Assembly (NCBI GenBank): GCA_031267775.1
Contig: JAIRYL010000040.1
Location: 1-11,636, forward strand
DNA: 11,636 bases
Direction of reading: 5' to 3'
DNA from: Tannerellaceae bacterium
GTDB lineage: Bacteria; Bacteroidota; Bacteroidia; Bacteroidales; Tannerellaceae
Made by a program: the position numbers and the translations under genes. A model generated the notes under the pieces. It was not told the origin of the DNA, did no database searches, and saw nothing but the letters and a program-made list of their open reading frames with translations. Shown here in pieces: positions 6,284 through 11,636 of this stretch. Positions within the stretch are counted from its first letter, which is position 1. Each line of letters begins with the position of its first letter.

Positions 6284-7192
6284 TCAATTAGCGCCGAGTT
6301 CCATAAAACAATCTTCCACGCCGGGCTTTACAGGATTGAGCAAGACGTCTGTATGCCCTTTCTCTTTCAGGCAGGTTTCCAGGTTTTCAAGGTTTGGAGC
6401 GTCGTCTTTTAGCGTTAGATGATGCGAATCTCCGAATGTATAACAGGCGTACGTTCCCGGCCAGCTTCTTACGTCGGCCAGCAGTTTGTACATATTGGCC
6501 GACCGTACCGAGTAGACGAGCTTTTGGAACGATTGGCAGACGTGGCCGGGCGAGCCGGTTGTGAAGCAGCGTCCGTCTCGCATCAATGCAATGCGGTCGC
6601 AACGGGAAGCCTCGTCCATATAAGGCGTGGAGACCAGTATGCCTATCCCCTGCTTCTTTAACCTGTCTAACATATCCCAGAACTCCACGCGCGAAACGGG
6701 ATCGACGCCGGTAGTTGGCTCGTCTAAAAGGAGCACGTCCGGGCGATGAATCAAGGCGCAACACAGGGCGAGCTTCTGTTTCATCCCTCCCGACAGTTTG
6801 CCGGCCCGGCGGTTTTTGAAAGGCTCGATCTGCACATAAATGTCGCGGATCAAATCATAATTCTCTTTGACGGTCGTATTAAATACAGTGGCAAAGAAAG
6901 AGAGATTTTCTTCTACCGAGAGGTCTTGATACAAGGAAAACCGTCCCGGCATATAGCCTACTCTGGTACGAATCTCCCGCCAGTCTTTCGCCACATCCAG
7001 TCCGCATACCAAAGCAGAACCGGAATCGGGCAGGAGCAAGGTAGTCAGGATACGAAACAGGGTGGTCTTCCCGGCGCCATCAGGCCCGATAAGCCCAAAC
7101 AGCTCGCCGGCTTCTACCGTCAACGAAATATCCGTCAGCGCCCGAACATCCCCATACGTCTTTACAATATGATTAACAACTACGCTATCCAT
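6284..7192 (-). CDS. ABC ATPase with altered Q- and H-loops
   Basis: A 302-residue nucleotide-binding subunit. Walker A is GPDGAGKT (36-43), the signature is a normal LSGGMKQ (133-139), and Walker B is VLLLDEP (153-159) with E158. Two other key positions differ: the Q-loop reads YMPGRFSLY with Gly at 83 instead of Gln, and the switch region reads STPYMDEA with Pro at 190 instead of His. About 75 residues beyond the core form a C-terminal extension (about 225-302), which could help pairing or contact the permeases. It matches the first half of the fused YbhF ATPase of enterobacteria, and the next gene matches the second half. Its own ATP site is predicted to be poor at hydrolysis, a common state in heterodimeric exporters. 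It begins 13 bases after the adaptor gene. Confidence 0.93.
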   Translation of the reverse strand: MDSVVVNHIVKTYGDVRALTDISLTVEAGELFGLIGPDGAGKTTLFRILTTLLLPDSGSALVCGLDVAKDWREIRTRVGYMPGRFSLYQDLSVEENLSFFATVFNTTVKENYDLIRDIYVQIEPFKNRRAGKLSGGMKQKLALCCALIHRPDVLLLDEPTTGVDPVSRVEFWDMLDRLKKQGIGILVSTPYMDEASRCDRIALMRDGRCFTTGSPGHVCQSFQKLVYSVRSANMYKLLADVRSWPGTYACYTFGDSHHLTLKDDAPNLENLETCLKEKGHTDVLLNPVKPGVEDCFMELGAN

Positions 7193-7202
7193 TTAAATCT
7201 AC

Positions 7203-7216
7203 TTTTCAATTTTCAA
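7203..7216. repeat. Short seven-base repeat across the adaptor stop codon
   Basis: TTTTCAA occurs twice in tandem (7203-7209 and 7210-7216), the complement of the TTGAAAA unit seen at 34-61. It covers the last residues (IEN) and the stop codon of the adaptor gene and the start of the 13-base gap before the ATPase. Confidence 0.6.
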
Positions 7217-8111
7217 TTAAAAAAACCGTTTCCCCATACTGTCCGATTTTCAGGTAGCCATCATTTTTCACGGCTATCTTGATGGCGTATACCAGGTTGG
7301 CGCGTTCGTCTTTGGTTTGGATACCTTTCGGGGTAAATTCAGACTTGGCGGATATCCAGCTTACAACGCCGGGATATTCGCGGCGGTCGTCTTTGCCAAA
7401 GGCGGCAAATACCCGGACGGTTTGTCCCTGCTTGAGCCGGCTCAACTGGGCGGCAACGATATACGCCCGGAGGTACAGCAAGTCTGTATCGGCTATTTTA
7501 TAAAGAGGTTTGCCGGGCATTGTCACCTCGCCGGGTTCGGCATATTTAACCAGTACGATTCCTTCCTGCGGATTGACGATCCGGCATTTCTGCAACTGGT
7601 CGTCGAGCTGCATGATTTGGTATTGCAGCCCTTCGGCTTCGGCGTCGACGCTACCCGAAGTTTTATGGAGGGTAGAGTATTGAGCGTCTACTTGCTTTTT
7701 GAGTAGTTTGATATTGTTTGCAATATCGTCTACTTGCTTTTGGTTGCCGGCTTTTGCAACTACCAGGTTTTCCATCCGGCGCTGTTCGGTTTGGGCGATG
7801 GCGATTTGTTGCTCCAGTACGGCAATTTGTTTGCGAACGTCCGGCTTGCGAACGTCTGCGGCTTTCAGGCCGGCCATTACCTGCAGCTTTTTCAGGTAAA
7901 GCTGCGCGCTGTCTATATATCCCACGTAATCTCCGGCGTTGATGCGGTCGCCTTCGCGGATACCCAATTCCATAATTTTACCGCTTACTTCGGAAGAAAC
8001 CACTATTTCGACGGCTTCAAAAACGCCCGTAGCGTCTACCGCATAGTCGGTTTTTCCGCAGGCGCTTATTAGCGCTGCCAGAGTTAATGCGATGCAGGTT
8101 GTTTGTTTCAT
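7206..8111 (-). CDS. HlyD/RND-type periplasmic adaptor lipoprotein
   Basis: A 301-residue membrane-fusion protein linking inner-membrane ABC pump and outer-membrane channel. The N terminus is a lipoprotein signal with lipobox ISAC, acylated Cys at 18, so it is anchored by lipid and not by a helix. Next come a first lipoyl half-motif (about 38-68, VVSSEVSGKIMELGIREGDR), a coiled-coil hairpin (about 70-175, rich in Gln, Lys and Glu), a second lipoyl half (about 176-206, RIVNPQEGIVLVKYAEPGE), and a beta-barrel domain to the end. The order matches YbhG/HlyD adaptors. Length is typical of the shorter members. It starts 5 bases after the TolC-type gene's stop. Its last three codons and stop coincide with a seven-base intergenic repeat, so the C terminus may have been reshaped by that repeat. 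Confidence 0.92.
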   Translation of the reverse strand: MKQTTCIALTLAALISACGKTDYAVDATGVFEAVEIVVSSEVSGKIMELGIREGDRINAGDYVGYIDSAQLYLKKLQVMAGLKAADVRKPDVRKQIAVLEQQIAIAQTEQRRMENLVVAKAGNQKQVDDIANNIKLLKKQVDAQYSTLHKTSGSVDAEAEGLQYQIMQLDDQLQKCRIVNPQEGIVLVKYAEPGEVTMPGKPLYKIADTDLLYLRAYIVAAQLSRLKQGQTVRVFAAFGKDDRREYPGVVSWISAKSEFTPKGIQTKDERANLVYAIKIAVKNDGYLKIGQYGETVFLIEN

Positions 8112-8116
8112 CTGTT

Positions 8117-9409
8117 TTAGTTATGATTCGTTGTATACATATAATTATATAGAGACATGAGCCGGCGGATACGGTTGGCCGCTACGGTTTGCCGGGCTAT
8201 GTCTTCTGCGTTTATCTCGCGGATGAGGTCGGTAACAGAAACGACGCCGTTCTCCAGCTTCGCTTCTGCCGCCTTCTTGATGCTTGTCCGCAGGCTAACA
8301 ATTTGGTTGCCAGCCTCCAGCAAGGCGGTTATTTTCTGTATCTCCGTATCCTGCTGCATCCGTTGCAAGGCGATATTGAAGAGGAAAATATCCCTTTGCA
8401 CGTCGATGCTCAGGCGGTCGGTTTCCACTTTGCGCCGGTCGTTTTTAAGCGTATACAGTTTCCCTATATTCCACGATACGCGCAGGCCGGCTACGTAGAA
8501 AGGCTCAAAGTTGTTTTGCAGCATATTTAATCCCGGCCGGCCATAGCCTCCCTGCACAAACAGGCCGATGCGAGGCGTCAACCCGGCGGTAATTTGCCGG
8601 TTTTGCATCTCTGTCAACAGGCTTACGGCATGGAAAGCCTTCAGTTCGGGACGGTTGATTTCTCCGTTCCGTAGCGCCCCCTCATTTCCTGCAAAGGGGA
8701 GGGTAAGCGTAAACTCCCCCTGCCGCCCTATCAAGAGGCCCAGCATCCGGCTGTAAGCTTCGCGTAAGGCTTTCAGTTCTATTTCGTGCTGGCGGGCGTT
8801 CAGCAGTTCCACTTCGAGGCTTTCCCTGTCGGACAGATTGGCTACGCCGTTCGCCATCATGGCTGCTACGCGGTTTATATTTACCTGTAATTCTTTTTGG
8901 AGAAGGCTGTTTTGATTCATCAGTTCGTCTTGCAGAAGACGTCCGAAGTATAGCTGGTTTACCTTTTCATTCAAGGCATAAAGGTCGCTTTCCAATTGTT
9001 GCCGGTCGGCCGTCGCCCGGGCTGTCGCCAGTTGGCGGGCAGAGCGGATAACGCCTCCGTCCCATATTGTCTGGTTTAGCTCGGCTACTACCTGGTACTG
9101 GTCTTTACCGGGCGTGGGGATGGCGAAGCCCGGTAGCGCCGCAGACAGTTGCCGGCTGTCGAAAGGCAGTTTGGTTACGTCGCTTTGCCAGGTAGCTTTG
9201 GCGCTGATTGCTATCTGTGGCAACCAGCCTTTGGAGGCGTTGGCCAGGGTATATTGTTCCGTTTGGTTTATCAAATCATATTGTCTGATAAGCGGATAAT
9301 TGTTTCGGGCTAGCTCGTAGCATTGCGTAATGGTAAGCGTTTCCTGCGCGTTCATGCAGAAACTTACCGGCAGAAGGACGCTTACAAGCAGTTGGAGGAT
9401 TCGTATCAT
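8117..9409 (-). CDS. TolC-family outer-membrane efflux channel
   Basis: A 430-residue outer-membrane factor. A signal peptide (1-21, hydrophobic LLVSVLLPVS, likely cut after A21 in MNAQ) exports it. The mature protein has the two repeated OEP halves of TolC-type trimers: an opening LTITQCYELARNNYPLIRQY (25-44), long helices broken by short outer strands, a central region around LGLLIGRQGEFTLTLPF, and a final helical part with VSVTDLIREINAED, close to the family's usual end. Three copies should form the barrel and periplasmic tunnel that docks on the HlyD-type adaptor. It lies between the repressor gene (18-base gap) and the adaptor gene (5-base gap). Enterobacterial YbhGFSR has no channel gene in its operon and borrows TolC, so a dedicated channel here is a difference. 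Confidence 0.93.
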   Translation of the reverse strand: MIRILQLLVSVLLPVSFCMNAQETLTITQCYELARNNYPLIRQYDLINQTEQYTLANASKGWLPQIAISAKATWQSDVTKLPFDSRQLSAALPGFAIPTPGKDQYQVVAELNQTIWDGGVIRSARQLATARATADRQQLESDLYALNEKVNQLYFGRLLQDELMNQNSLLQKELQVNINRVAAMMANGVANLSDRESLEVELLNARQHEIELKALREAYSRMLGLLIGRQGEFTLTLPFAGNEGALRNGEINRPELKAFHAVSLLTEMQNRQITAGLTPRIGLFVQGGYGRPGLNMLQNNFEPFYVAGLRVSWNIGKLYTLKNDRRKVETDRLSIDVQRDIFLFNIALQRMQQDTEIQKITALLEAGNQIVSLRTSIKKAAEAKLENGVVSVTDLIREINAEDIARQTVAANRIRRLMSLYNYMYTTNHN

Positions 9410-9427
9410 ATCAATCTGTTTAGCGTT

Positions 9428-10042
9428 TCAAGGTTTAACCAAGACGTCCATCATTTCCTTAATCAACAACCCGCGCCGGTTGAGGAATACTTCAAAAGCC
9501 TCGCGGTCTCCTTCCAGGAAAGCGGCAGTCAGCGCATGCCTTGCCAGGAGAGGGAAAACGGTTAGGGAGATCAGGGTAGATACCAGGTCGATAAGCGGCC
9601 TTTTCCGGATAAGACCCATTTCCATCTCCACCTCCAGTTGCTCCCGCAGACGAAGGATCGGCACGATACGGTTGGAATGTACCGTAATGGCATGAAACAG
9701 ATGTTCCGGGTCTCGATTCAGCTCATTTATTGCAAAAAGAGGGAACAGCGGGTTGCGGCGTATGGCAGCCAGGTATTCGTCAATAACGAGCGGCAGCTTT
9801 TCCAGTACGCAGGCGTCTCTGTTCATGATTACTTCCACATTAGGCAGTATGGCGCCGATTAGTTGTCCGAAGATAGCCTCAAACAATAACTCTTTCGTGC
9901 GGAAATAATAATGCAGCGAAGTCCGGCTGATACCTGTTTCGGCGGCTATGTCGCCCATTTTGGTCGCTTCGTATCCTTTGCGCACGAATATGGCCTTGGC
10001 AGCTTCGATGATACGGCTTTCCATGTTGTTTGCTTCTTCCAT
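9428..10042 (-). CDS. TetR/AcrR-family repressor of the efflux operon
   Basis: A TetR-type regulator of 204 residues from the ATG at 10040-10042. The helix-turn-helix domain occupies roughly the first 55 residues: ESRIIEAAKAIFVRKGYEAT, then MGDIAAETGISRTSLHYYFR, then TKELLFEAIF, the classic TetR pattern. The remaining helical domain should bind an inducer. The frame stays open upstream to a TTG at 10099, but that codon lies within the probable -7 box and operator, so it is unlikely to be in the mRNA. A second ATG, six codons further in (10022-10024), is an alternative start and has a weak purine run before it. As first gene of the operon, 18 bases before the channel gene, it probably represses itself and the pump through the palindrome at 10083-10100. 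CecR, the regulator of YbhGFSR, has an analogous role. Confidence 0.92.
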   Translation of the reverse strand: MEEANNMESRIIEAAKAIFVRKGYEATKMGDIAAETGISRTSLHYYFRTKELLFEAIFGQLIGAILPNVEVIMNRDACVLEKLPLVIDEYLAAIRRNPLFPLFAINELNRDPEHLFHAITVHSNRIVPILRLREQLEVEMEMGLIRKRPLIDLVSTLISLTVFPLLARHALTAAFLEGDREAFEVFLNRRGLLIKEMMDVLVKP

Positions 10043-10082
10043 GATTTGATGTTGAATGTTTTTAATTACTTTGTCTTCTATG

Positions 10083-10100
10083 TTTGACAGATGTGTCAAA
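10083..10100. promoter_or_regulatory. Probable TetR operator palindrome
   Basis: TTTGACA-GATG-TGTCAAA is a perfect inverted repeat with 7-base arms and a 4-base centre. Its size and symmetry suit a TetR dimer, and it sits 41 bases before the ATG of the TetR gene. Its right end (10097-10100) shares four bases with the probable -7 box, so bound repressor would cover the -7 element and the transcription start. Assigning it to this repressor is inference from position. Confidence 0.7.
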
Positions 10101-10104
10101 TATA
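10097..10104 (-). promoter_or_regulatory. Probable -7 box of the efflux operon
   Basis: The minus strand reads TATATTTG, matching TAnnTTTG exactly, placing the start of transcription near 10090 and giving a leader of roughly 48 bases. The expected -33 region falls in the upstream terminator hairpin and has no clear TTTG. Confidence 0.5.
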
Positions 10105-10108
10105 GCGC

Positions 10109-10139
10109 AAAAAAAGAGGCATAACGTATCTATACCTCT
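10109..10139 (-). terminator. Rho-independent terminator of the GH43 gene
   Basis: On the minus strand AGAGGTATA (10139-10131) pairs with TATGCCTCT (10123-10115), nine pairs including one G-U, over a seven-base loop. Seven T follow (10115-10109, the first also closing the stem). Read on the plus strand the G-U becomes an A-C mismatch and the T run is shorter, so the hairpin is directional and serves the GH43 gene. It separates that gene from the efflux promoter only five bases on. Confidence 0.8.
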
Positions 10140-10173
10140 CTTTTATTTATATTTAACGATTGAACAGACGCCT

Positions 10174-11157
10174 CTACTTAATGGTACGCGCGGCGACGCC
10201 TTCAAAGGTTATTTTAACAGGATTTATAAATCCCTCCGAATCGAAGGTCATTTTGTCGATGCAGGTAACGCGGTGGTTGTGGTGCGTTTCGCTCAACGGG
10301 CGACGGTGATAAACGATATAATAATCCTCCGAACCGGGTACGCGCATCACCGAATGATGCCCGGCGGCGGTGGCCACTTCCGGGTCTTGCTGCAAGATTT
10401 TACCAATACGGTTAAACGGCCCCAGCGGCGAATGGGCTATCGCATAAGCTACGCAATAATCCGGGTTTCCCCAGCCGCCCTCGCTCCACATGAAATAATA
10501 GTTCCCGTTCTTTTTAAACATGAAAGGGCCTTCCACATAGCCTTCGGGGGTAATTTCCCTGTATATTTCGCCGGCGTCAAAAGGGAGCAGACCGGTAAAA
10601 CTGTCGTTCAGCTTTACCACATTGCAGCGCCCCCAGCCTCCGTAATACATATAACAGACGCCATCGTCGTCTACAAAAACAAACTGATCTATCGGTTGCG
10701 CCCCGTTTACAATATCGTTTACCAGCGGTTTGCCCAGTAAATCCCTGTAAGGCCCTTCGGGACGGTCGCTCACAGCCACGCCAATCCCGCCGGTTTCTCC
10801 CTCGTGCACATCATTCGCTCCGAAGAAAAAATAATACCTCCCGTCTTTCCTTACAACCGAGGGCGCCCACATGGCGCGTTCAGCCCATTTCACCCCGTCG
10901 CTGTCAAGAATACGGGAATGTTTCGTCCAGTTTACCAGATCTTTCGACGAGAAACAATCAAAGAACGTCTGATTCTCGTATACGTCGCTCCAGGTAGGAT
11001 AAATCCAGTACGTATCATCATAAATAACCCCTTCCGGGTCGGCATACCAGCCTTCCGCTATCGGGTTGCCACTCATGGCAACTACTTCGGGCTTCAAACT
11101 GCAAGCCCCACAAATGCCCGAAAACAACAGGCAAATAAATAATTCTTTCCGTAACAA
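10174..11157 (-). CDS. Exported glycoside hydrolase, family 43 type
   Basis: A 327-residue five-bladed beta-propeller glycosidase. The three catalytic acids of GH43 are visible: D40 in WYADPEG (base), D157 in QPIDQFVFVDDDG (pKa modulator), and E209 in YVEGPFMF (acid). The blade motif MWAPSVVRKDGRYYFFFGAN (96-115) and the GHHS at 266-269, whose histidine lies near the active-site metal in this clan, also fit. Likely substrates are arabinose- or xylose-containing plant polysaccharides; the sequence does not fix which. The N terminus LRKELFICLLFSGICGAC is a signal sequence, probably of the lipoprotein kind with Cys19, although Cys at -3 is unusual. No ATG is available near the start: the frame opens with TTG at 11155-11157, and an in-frame ATG at 11182-11184 is followed by TAA four codons later. 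No SusC/SusD genes flank it, and it has its own terminator. Confidence 0.85.
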   Translation of the reverse strand: MLRKELFICLLFSGICGACSLKPEVVAMSGNPIAEGWYADPEGVIYDDTYWIYPTWSDVYENQTFFDCFSSKDLVNWTKHSRILDSDGVKWAERAMWAPSVVRKDGRYYFFFGANDVHEGETGGIGVAVSDRPEGPYRDLLGKPLVNDIVNGAQPIDQFVFVDDDGVCYMYYGGWGRCNVVKLNDSFTGLLPFDAGEIYREITPEGYVEGPFMFKKNGNYYFMWSEGGWGNPDYCVAYAIAHSPLGPFNRIGKILQQDPEVATAAGHHSVMRVPGSEDYYIVYHRRPLSETHHNHRVTCIDKMTFDSEGFINPVKITFEGVAARTIK

Positions 11158-11193
11158 AGCAGTAATAAATTAAGCGTTAAACATCAACTGCCG

Positions 11194-11201
11194 TAAATAT
11201 A
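11194..11201 (-). promoter_or_regulatory. Weak candidate -7 box for the GH43 gene
   Basis: The minus strand reads TATATTTA, one base from TAnnTTTG, about 37 bases before the TTG start. A similar word overlaps it at 11200-11207. Because the region is A/T-rich, this is only a suggestion. Confidence 0.25.
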
Positions 11202-11223
11202 AATATAATTTCCCTGCCATATA

Positions 11224-11241
11224 GAAAAGTTATCACTTTTC
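11224..11241. promoter_or_regulatory. Palindrome upstream of the GH43 gene
   Basis: GAAAAGT-TATC-ACTTTTC is a perfect inverted repeat with 7-base arms and a 4-base centre, 67 bases before the GH43 start. It could be an operator or a small hairpin; no T run follows on either strand. No regulator gene in the window is an obvious partner, and its sequence differs from the palindrome at 10083-10100. Confidence 0.35.
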
Positions 11242-11243
11242 AG

Positions 11244-11285
11244 TTGAAAGTTGAAAATTGAAAGTTGAAAGTTGAAAGTTGAAGA
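11244..11285. repeat. Seven-base tandem array, six units
   Basis: Six tandem units of TTGAAAG or close variants (one TTGAAAA, last unit TTGAAGA) lie upstream of the GH43 gene. The unit matches the array at 34-61 on the same strand. Confidence 0.8.
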
Positions 11286-11491
11286 ATGAAAATTCACTCA
11301 ATATTCCGTAATAAAACCGTTGTGTTTAAAGCGGCTTTTTCTTTTTGCCCAATTTCAGCGTGCTGTCTGATCTTTGTCGCATAAAACCTTGCCTGAAATC
11401 TCTGCGAGGTTCGCACTTGCTTAAATCTATTTGGGGTCGCCAGTAAAACCTTGTGTTTAGCAAATTTCCATGTAAAATAAATACAGCCCCG

Positions 11492-11563
11492 CAGACCGCA
11501 GGTCTGAATATATTCGGAGAACAGGATTGAAGCGTTATAACCCCAGACCGCAGGTCTGAATAT
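11492..11563. repeat. Duplicated palindromic 20-mer
   Basis: CAGACCGCAGGTCTGAATAT occurs at 11492-11511 and again, identical, at 11544-11563, 52 bases apart. The first 15 bases of each copy form a perfect hairpin: CAGACC, loop GCA, GGTCTG. This looks like a REP-type dispersed palindrome. Confidence 0.75.
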
Positions 11564-11569
11564 GAATAA

Positions 11570-11596
11570 CCCCCAATGAAGCGTAGCGATTGGGGG
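11570..11596. repeat. G/C-rich hairpin CCCCCAAT/ATTGGGGG
   Basis: CCCCCAAT at 11570-11577 and ATTGGGGG at 11589-11596 pair perfectly over an 11-base loop. No T run follows, so it is not a standard terminator. It lies seven bases after the second palindromic 20-mer and may belong to the same composite repeat. Confidence 0.65.
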
Positions 11597-11636
11597 ATAG
11601 CCGAATAACTCCTTTCCTCCCTCAACCCGGAGGGTT

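Larger units (their letters stand above)
11286..11636. other. Repeat-rich intergenic region, no convincing gene
   Basis: No recognisable gene. A minus-strand frame from 11625 to 11326 (99 codons, TTG start) stays open but runs straight through two palindromic repeats and a G/C-rich hairpin and has no recognisable domain, so it is probably not a gene. AAACCG (11314-11319) and CGGCTT (11332-11337) form a weak stem next to a T-rich stretch on the plus strand. The last bases hold a short inverted repeat, CCCTC (11619-11623) with GAGGG (11630-11634), cut off by the window edge. Confidence 0.5.

Noticed and set aside
5702..6412. Plus-strand open frame of 236 codons
   Set aside because: It lies opposite the two ABC ATPase genes, whose conserved motifs are unmistakable on the minus strand; its translation has no recognisable domain.
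10043..10099. N-terminal extension of the TetR gene from a TTG at 10099
   Set aside because: The codon overlaps the probable -7 box and operator, the extra 19 residues are not part of the TetR fold, and a normal ATG follows at 10042.
10084..10740. Plus-strand open frame of 218 codons
   Set aside because: It is opposite the GH43 gene with all three catalytic motifs, and starts inside the TetR operator; an antisense shadow.
11326..11625. Minus-strand 99-codon frame as a gene
   Set aside because: TTG start, no domain, and it is built across two identical palindromic repeats and a hairpin; coding status cannot be supported.

Overview
The window looks like chromosomal DNA of a member of the Bacteroidales (Bacteroidota), perhaps near Parabacteroides, Tannerella or Dysgonomonas. 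The reasons are a DUF4494 protein (a Bacteroidota family), several candidate -7 boxes of the Bacteroidota type TAnnTTTG, an almost complete lack of Shine-Dalgarno sequences, moderate base composition, and intergenic arrays of A/T-rich seven-base repeats. Genus is inference. No rRNA, tRNA, CRISPR array, transposase or phage gene was seen.

Layout. Bases 1-417 carry no gene: they hold seven-base repeats, two candidate plus-strand terminators and a 156-bp palindromic element that ends exactly at the stop codon of the next gene. Bases 418-2651 (minus strand) hold three housekeeping-type genes: a dihydroorotate-dehydrogenase-like flavoprotein lacking the usual catalytic motif, then a DUF4494 gene overlapping by 4 bases a YggS-type pyridoxal-phosphate protein. 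A divergent intergenic region leads to one small plus-strand gene (2864-3112) for a charged protein with a likely coiled coil. A second copy of the 156-bp element, inverted relative to the first, fills most of the gap to the next gene.

Bases 3344-10042 (minus strand) form a compact seven-gene efflux operon, in order of transcription: TetR-family repressor, TolC-type outer-membrane channel, lipoprotein HlyD-type adaptor, two ABC ATPases and two ABC-2 permeases. Gaps between genes run from -1 to 18 bases. The set parallels enterobacterial CecR-YbhGFSR, except that the tandem ATPase is split into two genes and a dedicated outer-membrane channel is included. The two ATPases have complementary deviations that predict a heterodimer with one complete and one degenerate ATP site. 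A perfect 7-4-7 palindrome overlapping the probable -7 box before the repressor gene is the likely autoregulatory operator.

Bases 10174-11157 (minus strand) encode an exported GH43-type glycosidase followed by a clear terminator. The rest (11158-11636) is a repeat-rich intergenic region.

The most unusual signal is the pair of 156-bp elements at 262-417 and 3130-3285. They align without gaps in opposite orientation at about 77% identity by hand count, share a 44-nt core hairpin, and show several compensatory base-pair changes in their outer arms, so the fold, not only the sequence, seems to be kept.
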